The position numbers and the translations under genes were made by a program. Positions 46,136-55,925 of a DNA stretch of 64,000 bases are shown piece after piece; position 1 is the stretch's first letter, and each line of letters starts with the position of its first letter. The stretch comes from Saposhnikovia divaricata (taxonomy: Eukaryota > Streptophyta > Magnoliopsida > Apiales > Apiaceae). Where the stretch lies: the NCBI GenBank assembly GCA_036435485.1, contig CM071595.1, positions 102,230,580-102,294,579 of the forward strand, in the 5' to 3' direction. The notes beneath the pieces are model-generated. The model searched no databases and was not told where the DNA came from. It saw only the letters and a list, made by a program, of their open reading frames with translations.

Positions 46136-46564
46136 CTTTTTAATCATTCCCTGTATTATTTTTCTGAATCCAGAGGCATAACACAATGGAACATGGTGGA
46201 CACATGTCTCGTTCTCAACGTAGTGCTGCTCTTCAGGTTTGTTTGTTTCCTACTTAAATGTTTGCAACATACTGATCCTTTATGCTATGCCAACTGATTA
46301 ACTATCACTTGTTAATCGTCGTGGAAGGGGACGAGGCCAGACATTTCTGCGCGATCGTGCAGATGCTGAACTTTCAATGGCCATTGAAGCTAGTTTAGAC
46401 ATGTCTAATACAAATAGATTTACTGATGAAGTTGAATAGAAAGTGTTCTTTCACTTTTAAACTTTCTGCTGAAGATACTCAGTCAGAGCAAGAGACTCTA
46501 ATGTCAAGCCCCCAAGCTAAAGTACAATCGTCAAGGATTAAAGAGGATTTAGTTGCAGGTGTTA

Positions 46565-47099
46565 CAAATATACTTCAGCAATAGACTTTGTATTCACTAA
46601 TTTGACATTTGAAGTTAGGAAATAGACTATTTCTTTTGACAATAAATAAAAGTATTTTTCTAATATATATATGTTGTAGATAAATTGAAACTATTTGTTT
46701 ATAAAATATGAAAAAATGTTTAATAAAAAAAATGTTGGAATAAGTGAAAAAATGTTGCAAAAATTTTAAAAGTGTTCAATAAACAAGATGTTGCAATAAA
46801 GCTGAAAAGGTGTTGCCTAAAAAAGAAGGTGTAGATAAACCAGTGTTGCTGTAAGAACAAATGATGTTGCAGTAGGGTCTATGGTAACATTGTATTTGGT
46901 GTTGCTGTAGATCGTAACATATTGCCATAAATAACTAAGGCAACATATATAACGATGTAGCCATAGAATTGAACAAAGTGTTGGCTTATCGCCTAAGGCT
47001 ACGGGACTATATCCAACATCACCAAATTTGAAAAAAGTGTTGCCTTAGACTAATTTTTGGCTTATGGCAACATTATTCTTGATTTTTTACACTTTTTTC
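46565..47099. promoter_or_regulatory. CACTA right subterminal repeat region
   Basis: From about 46680 to the right end, TGTTGC/GCAACA-type hexamers recur more than ten times in both orientations (GTGTTGCC, ATGTTGCAG, GGCAACAT). Dense, mixed-orientation subterminal repeats are the transposase-accessory binding regions of CACTA elements. No ORF is convincing. Confidence 0.75.
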
Positions 47100-47131
47100 A
47101 GGTGTTGGTAAAGACCATATATGGTGTAGTG
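47100..47131 (+). repeat. CACTA right terminal inverted repeat
   Basis: Perfect inverse of 35791-35822, ending TGTAGTG, then CCA (47132-47134). Confidence 0.92.
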
Positions 47132-47540
47132 CCATGAGAGTACATGATCAGAAAGTCAGTTTCAAGGTGTTCAAGGCAACAAAATATCCGTCAGATTCAG
47201 TGGAGTGTTTCAAAGTGGACGTGGTTGATAAGATTGTGAAGAAAGAGATTGAACAGGTAAAGAAATCAGATTCCGTGGAAAAAGCTTCAAGAGGGATTTC
47301 TGGCATTGAGAACGAAGAAAGAAAGGGGCTATTTCAGTTGTTGGATGCAACTCCATGAGAAAGAAGATTTGACATTCTGCATAAGTCTCGTGGGCTAGCA
47401 AAGTCTAATAGTTTTCAGGTGCTACGTAAGTTGTCAAGTGAGGAAGCTTTTGCACTTGAACTTAAGTCATTACCACCCGAGGATCCACCACCAGATTCAC
47501 CACCCGAAAAGGGTGGCACTACTGATAGTTAGGTATGTCT
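47132..47540 (+). pseudogene. Athila-1 protease 3' part and tail of the ORF
   Basis: Continues the protease ORF after CACTA: MRVHDQKVSFKVFKATKYPS and ECFKVDVVDKIVKKE, the conserved Athila tail after the GELTMRV motif. TGA at 47356-47358 ends the frame. Beyond it another frame gives FALELKSLPPEDPPPDSPPE and a stop near 47530. Full Athila elements would proceed to RT here. This one goes to untranslated sequence. Confidence 0.85.
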
Positions 47541-48841
47541 CTGCTATCCTTTTATTTCCTTCAATGGGGACATTGAATATCTTAAGTTTGGGGGTGATTT
47601 GAGGGTAGGTAGTTAGTAGTGTGTCTTTGTTCATATAGGAATTCATGTTGCATGTGTAGTAGTAGTACATTCATATTCATTCGTATTTGCATGATTGTTT
47701 CATGTAGAGCATATTTGTTTGCATATTTGTTTATGTATTCCATGTGAGTCCATTTAGTTGCATTTGCATAGCATATTTTGTGATCCCGTAAGATTGGCTA
47801 TTTCTATTTGGTAGGTCGATGTTGATTTGAGTGTGGTAATGATGAATAGAGGGTTGATTTAAGTGCCTGGGAATTGACTTTCATGTTTCAGAAACAAAAT
47901 CTTTTACACAGTTTCATTGTTTGCTTTTGGGCTAGATCAGATTATGCTTGTTGAGATTTAATCACTTGATTATATTTAGAATGTTCGTTATTCCCTTGAT
48001 GGCGTAGGAGCACTAAAGTATAAGTTTTGGGGGAAACCAGGGATTTCATGCTAATTGTTAATAAAAGTTAGTTGTGTCAAAAGGCTAGTAGCCGCTCATA
48101 TATTATGAGTATTCTAGGGTTAAATGAGATGGAGCGAAACGCACTCATTCCAAGTTAGTTGTGTGTGAAAAAAAAAAAGAAAAAAAAATCAGAAAAAAAT
48201 TGAGAAAAAGAAAAAAGAAAAAAAAAAGAAAAGGTGCTATGTGAATGTTTAAATGCAGAATTAACCAGGGTGAGCTCTTTAATACTCGAACAATTAAGTT
48301 CTAGGGGACTTTGTGCCTAGTGACCTAAGACTTTTCCGGTCTGGGATCCACTAACCTAACGCTCGCTACATAGGTATTATTGTATAAGCCTTTAAAATTC
48401 TCATCCATTGCACGGTCAAATAAGCATGTGTGTTGTATATAGTATTATGTGTCGTGGTTTTGTTTAATAATAAAGCATGAATTTCTGTCTAACTCAAATG
48501 ATGATGGAGGTATGTCTAAGTTATGAAGTGTTTACCGTTCATTCTATTTATAATTTTTGATTTTCTTGGCGAAGAATATGTATGATTTTGATCTAATGTT
48601 AAGAGTATATCTGATGAGCATCGCACACACCCACATTTATGTTCATGTATTGTTAGTATACGGGGATTTAGTCGAGCTCTGTTTGGACTTATTGCATTCT
48701 TGGAGATATTTGTTTGGTGATTGGTTTTGGTTAGTCTGAGGGGATCGTTGCATTTTCATATTAGTTGCATTCATGCATTGCATTAGTGTGTATCGAGTCT
48801 GTTTATGCTTGAGGATAAGCATCGATTTAAGTTTGGGGGTG
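47541..48841 (+). other. Athila-1 3' untranslated region with conserved element and polypurine tract
   Basis: No coding frame. It holds an A-rich low-complexity block (48169-48235), one copy of the conserved element shared with Athila-2 (about 48262-48425, core GGGGACTTTGTGCCTAG), an internal AAGTTTGGGGGTG tract (about 47584) and the true polypurine tract TTAAGTTTGGGGGTG at about 48827-48841, abutting the LTR. Confidence 0.8.
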
Positions 48842-50991
48842 TGATAATTGGATTTTATATCCACTTGGAACGCTTCATTTCGGCTTAAATTGGTCACTTG
48901 ACCTCAAGTATGTCGTGTTTTTGATTCGTTTTTAGTGCGATTGTGCAGGATTACTATCTTGTATTGGTGAGGTACAAATTGCATATTTCATGGTTGATTC
49001 AAGTGCAAGAAGTGAAAGAATTGATTAGCAAAAGAAACGGATGAGAAAGCAGAGGAGAAACGAAGAAAATAAGCAAAATGAAGAAAAATCAGCAATTCGG
49101 CAGGAGCCAGGCGCGCGGGTGCGCGGCAGAAGTGTCCAGGCGCGCTGGAAAAATCCTGATTCTAGTTGATATTGGATTTTTATTGAATTTATTGCTTTCC
49201 AAGACTTCCGTTGCCTATATAAACACAATCCATCATCAAAAAACGTACCAACTATCAATACAACACAGAGAGAGAGCCGAGAGACGGAGATTCAGACTTG
49301 GAGAAGGATTCCTACGTTCGTGACAAGCTTAGGAGATCTAGATCTACTTTTGTATTCTTCTAATTAGGCGATACTCTTGGATTTCGGATTTGTTTTCTTA
49401 ACTCTATTACTCTAGCACTATTATTTTCTTTCAAACCTTGTTCATAATCATGTTATCACTAGATCCCATGATGACGAGCCGTTCGATTATGAACTAATCA
49501 TTGTCATGGGATTCTAACGGATTTATCTATGTAGTTTTGTAGTTTGTTTGCTTTAAAAATTTGTGCGTGATGAATTCTTGATATTCTCGTATGGTTGTGC
49601 ATAATGTTTTTAGATGCGTAGCTAACATCTAAATTTTTAATCTTTATTGAAGCGATAGTGGATCTAGAGATTTAGAACTTGCCATGCTAGCATAGGTTTA
49701 TGAATGTTTTAACATCATGATTTGTAGTGTAATTTTATCCATCTTACGCTGCCCTATGTGATCTTAATGGATAACTTGTGCTTAAACCGTTATGTTTTCA
49801 AATCTTATAGACATATATGGTCTAAACATAATTGGTGTCTACCCAACTTCTATCTCTTTTCTGGATGTTTGAGTAGTTTGGTATTCGTATACTGACAGGT
49901 AGCCTATACTTGATTCGTGTTGTCCGATCAGTTATCAAACCCATCACATGCATTGATTAAAGGCATCAACTCTAAGCGATGTATTTAATGAAGTTAGGAT
50001 CCCATGTTTATTCTCTCATAAGTAAATCAGTTTTAAGCCACGTTAGTTAATTAGATCTTAATTAGGGCTGAGCAAAACCGATCCGAACCCGAAAAATCGA
50101 ACCAAAATTTGTTTTTTTTGGTTCGGTTCGGTTCTAAATATTTTGAAATTCAGATTATTTCGGTTTTTGGTTCTGGACCGAAATATATTTCGGTTCGGTC
50201 CGGTTCTTTTCAAAAAAATTCGGTTCTGGACCGAATAAAGTGAAATATTTAAAACATATATTTGCATTTATATATTATAATTAACACTGGCCATGTTGCA
50301 CTATTTAGCTTTGATAAGTGCATCAATTCTGGTGATATAACATCTCTGTATTATATTCATCATTTCAAGATTTATATACCTGAATGCAGTGCTTGTTTTT
50401 TAGATTTTTTAGTCAAAAGGTAGTGCTTGTTGATTTTAATGATTTTTCTGTTAAGTGCCCAATTTCCCTGAAGGCTCATGCAGATATTAGCAACAGTCCA
50501 AACATGTAGAGCTCTGTTGGGTTCCCATCAATCAATGTTATTTTCCTTGACATGCCATATTATAGAAAGGTGTCCAAGAGTTTAGGATGAGGGGTATGAA
50601 TTTAGGAAGTAAAAAATGGCATGGATTTAAGATATAAAGGGCTAATGTGTACGAGTAACTAATATATGATATGCTTCAGTAACAGGGGTTTTTTAAATTT
50701 CGGTCCTAATTGGACCGAACTGAAATAACCAAAATATTTTGGTTCGGTTCCGGTTCGGTTTATGTGCATATTTCGGTTCGGTCCGGTTCCCAGAAAAAGT
50801 CCTTATTAAAGAGCATCTTAGTTAATTTAGATAATTACAATTCAAATTTGATACTTATCTTAGCAGTGAATAGAGATCATACATTGTTGCATAGGTGCAT
50901 ATTCTAAAATTTACCAGTCTCTGTGGGAACGAACTCAACTTAATCTTATATTACTTGTGACCACGTACGCTTGCGTGAATTAGTGCAAACA
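48842..50991 (+). repeat. Athila-1 3' LTR, full length, with a nested insertion
   Basis: TGATAATTGG to GTGCAAACA, then CCTAG. It has the TATA region CCTATATAAAC (about 49215-49225) and a GC-rich motif with inverted CCAGGCGCGC pairs near 49108-49145. It is interrupted at 50063-50803 by a hAT-like element. The (A)GCGCGC motif is also in the 5' LTR at about 12770-12810. Confidence 0.92.
50063..50803. mobile_element. hAT-like non-autonomous insertion with GGTTCGG ends
   Basis: It starts TAGGGCTGAGCAAAACCG. Both ends carry clusters of GGTTCGGTTC/GAACCGAACC in opposite orientation, a pattern seen in plant hAT MITEs. Uninterrupted LTR sequence on both sides (compare 13300-13325) shows where it inserted. 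A clean 8-bp duplication is not visible, because the right flank seems to have lost a few bases. Superfamily assignment is tentative. Confidence 0.6.
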
Positions 50992-50996
50992 CCTAG

Positions 50997-51604
50997 GCAC
51001 TGCAACAGACTACGAGTAACAGGTCTCGTTCAAGTCGAATCAATCCACCGGTATTGGCTATACTGCCTCTACCTCCTCTGCTTTGAAGACTCTACTCCAT
51101 TTTCTTCGTCATATCTCTTGATGAATCACAAACGATTCTAAACTCTTGTCTCGTCACTTATTTGACCTTTGAAGGTTCGTCCGGTCTTATTATAAGACCT
51201 CAAGTAACATACCACAATTTTATCAATCAGCACGTTCTCTATAAGATTCTTTCCTTGACCCACCATGGGTCCTCCTCTAGATCCTCCTATGGATCTTCCT
51301 TTATCGGGTCTCCGACCATCTCAAGGAGCGCATCACCAAATGCTTACTCGAAGGCCTCGGGGTCTGGTATCTTAGAATCCCATCTAATGATAACTCGTAC
51401 GAATTGAGGTGACTTACCATGACGTCCTAAGTATGGTTTCCCAGAAGAAGTCCCCTCTCGGGCTTCGTCTCAAACAGTCAGGGTCATGTCCTCTAACCCG
51501 ACTACGAACTCGATTTGAAATCTAGTTATTATCATCATTCTTAAGGGTATTGTAAGACTCGATCTCCTATCGTTTTTTAGGACGGTAACCTGACGCTTTG
51601 ATAC
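50997..51604 (-). other. Tekay-like leader/gag start, right half
   Basis: Continues the chromovirus beyond Athila-1. A rough repeat of GATCCTCC/TCCTATGG (51270-51300) translates on the minus strand as an acidic D-P-rich stretch, as near the gag start of Tekay elements. No long ORF. Confidence 0.55.
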
Positions 51605-51616
51605 CATTTCTGTGAT
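51605..51616 (-). promoter_or_regulatory. Tekay-like primer-binding site
   Basis: The plus strand reads GCTTTGATACCATTTC, then TGTGATAGCCCC. On the minus strand this is GAAATGGTATCAAAGC after an LTR ending GGGGCTATCACA. It is the chromovirus arrangement with a Met-type site. Confidence 0.82.
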
Positions 51617-52347
51617 AGCCCCAAATCCGGGGTCAGGGATTTGGAGTAGTCACGATCCATTTACTCCTTGCCTTACCTATATTACTTGCAATTTACACAA
51701 TTCAACTGCTTGCGACCCCACAATATATACCTCACACACACACACACACACAGGTTAGAGTCTCAGAAATGACAAAATACAACAACTGCGGAATAATTAA
51801 CTTTTATTACAATACCCAAATGTCTTTTGAATCTGTCACTGATACAACTTCTAAGTAATGTTACATTACCAACTTAGCCTTCTGAGACTCACAATCCTCT
51901 CATACAATTCATATCCATACATAGGATGAATACCAAAAGCTGCCGCCTGATTCGACGGGTTCGTACTATTCTCGGGATCACTGCTAGAAACTGTTTATGG
52001 AAACGCCTTGCAGGGTATATGCCATCGTATTGGCATCGTGCTTCGCTGCTATATAATATATATAAAACAATAGCAAGAGTGAGTGATAGCTCAGCAAGGT
52101 AATGATAGTATGGCATAATTCTGCCTTTAATTTAAACCCAAAGTAAAGCAGGTACAAGACAATAATTGCCCAAAATATCTTGATACTGGAATTATTCCCT
52201 TAACAAAATATATTCAAAATCAGTACTATCATAGTACTTCAAATATCAATATCATAATATTTCTGCAAACTTTTATTATTCATACTATGAACAAAGTTCT
52301 AGTATAATATAAAAGATGAAGTTACAAAGTAATTCAATATAACCTTT
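51617..52347 (-). repeat. Tekay-like 5' LTR, primer-site-proximal part
   Basis: Starts TGTGATAGCCCCAAATC on the plus strand. It includes a (CA)n microsatellite at 51731-51752 and a short minus-strand ORF that is chance. It is interrupted by the LINE-like insertion and resumes at 53273. Confidence 0.7.
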
Positions 52348-53260
52348 GTTTTTGTACCTCTGAGGGTGTGCCATATATTGTGGCTTTTTGGACCAATATT
52401 GGGTTATTTTTGGTGTCGTCTATTTGACGAGTTGGATATTTATTGATAAATATTGTTTTGTCATGTTTGTAATTTACTATTATTAATTATTAATATAAAG
52501 TCTTAAAATACAATTTTATTTTGATATTGAATTACATGTCTAACCAAAGGGACTCCTTTGGTTAGCAGTGAACAACCTTTTTCAAAATTTATATAAGTTT
52601 TATAAAATAATTAATATGTTTTTTGGGTATTATTAATATATGAGTTTTATATAGTTTTTGATATTTTAATATTATTTCATTATACTTTATATCTAACCAA
52701 AGGGATTCCCTTTGATTAGAAGGTTATCATTTCATTTTATTCGAATTACAAAATTCTATAATATTTGTAGTCTTTTTTTTTGTTTCATCGACTAATTAGT
52801 TCTTGGTATGGTTTGTTTTGGTTAGTTCAGATGTTCAAGGAAATAAAGATGGAAGTGGGCTGGTTATACGTGTTATACGAGCAGGTTAGGCTTACTTGGA
52901 TGGGAAGAAGTGTGAAAAGAAGATGGATGAAGGCGGGAACTGGAGCAACAAGAAGTTTCTAGTCATTTGCTTATTAGAATTTTTACAAATTTATGTTCTC
53001 AATTTTAGTAGGTTACTCTTTTTCCCCCTTAAGGTTTTCTCCCATTGGGTTTTACTCATGTGTGGTTTTAACGAGGCCTTATTTGGTGGATATAAAGGTT
53101 TTTATTCTCTAAGCTTCCGGGGAATCTCTTTCCTATGGATCCTACGATCCATGGATTGGCTAAGCATACCATTCAGTTAGGTAATGAGCTTTTATTATCT
53201 CTTAAGATGTATATCTGATTTTATATCAATGAAATGATTTATCTTTTTAGCAAAAAAAAA
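52348..53260 (+). mobile_element. 5'-truncated LINE-like insertion
   Basis: Flanked by a 12-bp duplication AATATAACCTTT (52336-52347 and 53261-53272) and ending in an A tract (53252-53262), the signature of target-primed reverse transcription. The 3' part has the string CTCCCATTGGGTTTTACTC and TTTTAACGAGGCC, known from the 3' ends of plant L1-type LINEs. No RT ORF remains. Two similar palindromes (52540-52565 and 52693-52719) lie in the left part and may be a separate older insertion. Confidence 0.75.
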
Positions 53261-53272
53261 AATATAACCTTT

Positions 53273-54888
53273 CCGTATAATATATGCTATATAAAATATA
53301 AGCAGAATATCAACATATATCATAAGGAAGAAATTGTAGGAAAATATTGTAAATCCAGTTTGAACACTTTTCAACCCTGCCAACACTGATAATGTTGCAG
53401 AAAATTTCCAACTTTGCAAGATGAACTAATACCGGAGCATTGACGCGCAGAAGCCATAACGTTTACGATGATCAGCCGTATGTTATGCATCTCATGATTA
53501 TTCTCTACATGTAGAAGGAAGAACAAACGGATTTACTTGTCCACCGCCCCCTGGAACTCTCCGGCCAATGGTTGGGCCATTAATGGACCGGCGCCACTCG
53601 GTCACTTACACGGCTCCTAGTATAATACTTGTTGGTAGGACTCCACAAAGTAGTCGTATTTAATTGGAAAGGGAAATTCACCAATATTTCCCAAGCTGTT
53701 GCTTGTTAATGGATATCGACTTGTTCCATCAATCTTACCCCTCGAACAATGAGGAAGTAACAAAAGATTCAATTTGATAAATAGCAAACAAGTTGCGAGT
53801 GAAAAGAATAGTTTCAAAAGATTTATGACCGGGCAGTCAAACAAAATAAATAACAGCTCTCAAGTAAGGTTCCCTTATAATTTGGAAGATAGATTTAAAT
53901 GAAAAATAGAGATTTGGGAACCTCCCCTTGATAAAAATAATCATAATAAGACTCAGAAATATTTTACATAACATTTGAAGGTCGAAGATAATATTTAAAT
54001 AAAATAAATCATTTTTAAAACTAGTTAAAAGAATTAAATAAATATTCAAAGAATATTTATTAAAACATAAATATTTAAAGAATATTCTTAATATAAAATA
54101 TTGCTCATAAATAACCCTTGAATGAATATATAAAAATATTCATTAAATAAATAAATCCTCGAATAAATATTAAAAATAATATCCATTAAATAAATCAACC
54201 TTAAATGAATATTCAAAATAATATTCGTTAAATAATTAAAGCTCAAATGAATATTCAAAATAATATTCATTAAATAAATACAACTCAAATGAATATTCAA
54301 AACAATATTCATTAAAGAAATAATGGAAAAATATTTATTTAAATATTTTCCTCAGAAAACAATCACGATATATACAGAAATACTGACTCCCGGTTTTGTG
54401 AATAAAACTAGTGTTTGTATGTAATTAATGCTAGGGTAGTTGAGCTTCGAGCTTTAATGGCTGTTTCCGTGTTTCGAGACTCATCGGTCCTCACAGAGTG
54501 CCTACGTATCTCGTTATTGAGAATCAAGCCAAGACGTAGTTCTGAGAATGAGGGGTCAGGTCCTTTATATAGGCTGAGAAGCCTTAGAATTATGGTAGGA
54601 TTCGGAGACTTGGTGGGCAAGTCACCTCCCTGAGGAAGGTTCTAGACTCCTTCCTTGTAGGAATCAGTTTCCAAGTGGAATTGGATGCCTTGGAGGCTAA
54701 GTCTGGCAGGAGTTGTATCCTTATTTGACTCTTACTTGCTGAGCTGTTTATTACCCTTAATATTAATTACGAAATTAATATTAAAAATAGGGTTTGAACC
54801 TTGTTGGTGGGCCCCACGTTTGGACCATACCCGGTCTAATTAATGCCACATTAAATGTGTCTTTAGGGCTTACTTTTAGCCCATATCA
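53273..54888 (-). repeat. LTR sequence: Tekay remainder and Tat 3' LTR, boundary unresolved
   Basis: The right end at 54888 (CCATATCA) abuts a polypurine-like tract, so the right part is the 3' LTR of the minus-strand Tat element. A TATA box on the minus strand (CCTATATAAAGG) lies at about 54563-54574, and a 42-bp tandem repeat at 54121-54326. One candidate left edge is TGTTGGTAGGACTCC at 53630. The 53273-53629 stretch would then be chromovirus. Neither edge is confirmed by a duplication. Confidence 0.55.
54121..54326. repeat. Tandem repeat, about 42 bp x 5, in the Tat LTR
   Basis: Units start at about 54121, 54161, 54204, 54246 and 54288. The consensus is close to AATGAATATTCAAAATAATA followed by TTCATTAAATAAAT. 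Each unit contains GAATATT/AATATTC self-complementarity. Confidence 0.85.
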
Positions 54889-54900
54889 TTTGCCCCGAAC

Positions 54901-55318
54901 TTCTAGGAAAACTGATCAGGTTTTCCTTGAAGTTTAAACGGCCTTTTTCGAGACTCGGGTCAGGGTTTACTTTACGCACTAGTGTTTAACGAGTATCATC
55001 TTGTATGTAAAGTGTGGAGCAACCTACACATTTACGACGATTTTGCCTTATTCGAGGCTAACTGAGAATATTTATGCCTCATAGAAAATTATAAATAATT
55101 TCCTTGCATTTTTCTAGTACCCACGGGTATTTTTGATCACTATGGATCATTTTACCAAAAGTGTCTAATGGTGCTTTCGAGCATAAAATAATTACTTATC
55201 TTTTATCTGGGATTTTCTGGAAACTAATATCCAATTTTCCCTTATTTTACATAATTACTAGCTTATTTTCGGAATTTTTAAGGAAATAATTCTAGAAAAA
55301 TAGCTTGCCAAGTGAAAA
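54901..55318 (-). other. Tat 3' untranslated stretch
   Basis: AT-rich, no ORF or motif that I recognise between the polypurine tract and the 105-bp repeats. Confidence 0.6.
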
Positions 55319-55925
55319 TGGCATCCTGGGCGTGGGTACCCCCGCCAAGGACTCCTTTTCCTTAGCCACGCCAAGGAATTTTGGACTCCTGGGCGTGGGT
55401 GCTTTCATGCCTTCAAAGTTTGATCTGGGCGTGGGTACCCCCGCCAAGGAGGCCATATCCTCCGCCACGCCAAGGAAATATGGACTCTTGGGCATGGGTA
55501 CCTTCATTCCTTTCATTGGTTAGTCCAGCCTTGGCGTGGGTAACCCCGCCAAGGAGGTACTTTACAAATCAACGCCTAGGAGATATTGCCTCCTGGGCGT
55601 GGGTTCTTTAACACCCCTCATCTGTTGCTTCAGCCTTGGCGTGGGTATCCCCGCCAAGGAGATACTTTATTTGACCAACGCCTAGGAGATTTACCCTCCT
55701 GGGCGTGGGTTTTTCATCACCTTTAACGTGTAATTCTGACCTTGGCGGGGGTATCCCCGCCAAGGAGGCCTCTCTTTGACCAACGCCTAGGAGATTTAGC
55801 CTCCTGGGCGTGGGTTCCTTTACGTCTTTCATTTGTTACTCCAACCTTGGCGTGGGTATCCCCGCCAAGGAGGTGCTTTGTGGACCAACGCCTAGGAGTT
55901 TTGTACTCCTGGGCGTGGGGTTTTT
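55319..55925. repeat. 105-bp tandem repeat, about six units, each with two hairpins
   Basis: Units begin near 55319, 55424, 55529, 55634, 55740 and 55845. The last four are well conserved, the first two diverged. Each unit has CCTTGGCG...CGCCAAGG and ACGCCTAGGAG...CTCCTGGGCGT inverted pairs. The block is strongly GC-rich compared with its surroundings. It lies in the 3' untranslated region, which in Tat/Ogre elements is known to hold hypervariable tandem repeats that can seed satellites. Confidence 0.93.

Larger units (their letters stand above)
38206..46564 (+). pseudogene. Second captured host gene, unidentified, split by Copia-B and a hAT
   Basis: Exon a, 38206-38280 (after TAG acceptor), joins across Copia-B to 44423-44613 when the element and one CAGTA are removed. 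It reads DAIWSFVSGLSKAFQPPKPS, then KQYAQRKLVKDQEHKES and a Ser/Thr/Pro-rich stretch to a GCTG|GTAAGT donor. Exon b, 46174-46236, reads MEHGGHMSRSQRSAALQ. Exon c, about 46334-46440, reads RGRGQTFLRDRADAELSMAI then EASLDMSN, resembling a ubiquitin-interacting motif. A further piece at about 46479-46558 reads EDTQSEQETLMSSPQAKVQS. Exons a and b do not join in frame, so something is missing or mutated. I do not recognise the family; the UIM-like helix is the only functional hint. Confidence 0.6.
35791..47131 (+). mobile_element. Non-autonomous CACTA (En/Spm) transposon carrying host gene exons
   Basis: Perfect 32-bp inverted ends starting CACTACACCATATATGG (35791-35822, 47100-47131) and a 3-bp target duplication CCA on each side, both hallmarks of CACTA elements. 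Cargo: 5' region and exons 1-2 of a G-beta gene, several exons of a second host gene, plus nested Copia-B and a hAT. Without those nested insertions it is about 4.3 kb. No TNP2-like transposase is visible. It interrupts the Athila-1 protease. The strand is given from the orientation of the captured exons. Confidence 0.93.
12506..50991 (+). mobile_element. Athila-1: Ty3/Athila-type element, gag-pro only, with nested insertions
   Basis: The 5' LTR (12506-13501) and 3' LTR (48842-50991) are bounded by CCTAG at 12501-12505 and at 50992-50996, showing they are the two ends of one insertion. Inside are a primer site matching the Athila TGGCGCC type, a leader, a broken gag (33657-35055), protease (35055-35790 continuing at 47132) and a 3' untranslated region with a polypurine tract. 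No RT, RNase H or integrase follows the protease, so the family depends on helpers. Insertions inside it are Athila-2 with SIRE, CACTA with Copia-B and a hAT, and a hAT-like element in the 3' LTR. Confidence 0.92.
6986..53629 (-). mobile_element. Tekay-like chromovirus, degenerate and split by Athila-1
   Basis: This is an old Ty3 element on the minus strand. Its 3' half lies at 6986-12505 and its 5' part at 50997 to about 53.6 kb, separated by the 38-kb Athila-1 insertion (duplication CCTAG). Support: a chromodomain-type C-terminus just before a polypurine tract (8510-8520), RT and gag fragments at 9226-9549 and 10564-10842, and a Met-type primer site at 51605-51616. The coding regions are riddled with stops and frameshifts, so this is probably the oldest layer. 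Its outer right edge is not resolved against the Tat LTR. I could not show that the left and right LTR pieces are homologous, because they would overlap only outside the visible parts. Confidence 0.65.

Noticed and set aside
53590..53610. TTACA at 53606-53610 as the far end of the Tekay-like 5' LTR
   Set aside because: The minus-strand start would be TGTAAGTGACC, but sequence beyond the first six bases does not resemble the left LTR start TGTAAGAACCC.
51617..54888. A single 3.3-kb LTR shared by the two flanking elements
   Set aside because: TG...CA ends exist, but the left internal region is Tekay-like and the right one Tat, so one LTR cannot serve both; two LTRs with an unresolved border are more likely.
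55319..55925. Regularly spaced repeats considered as a CRISPR array
   Set aside because: The units are contiguous 105-bp tandem copies with diverged ends, in plant DNA; there are no unique spacers or cas genes.
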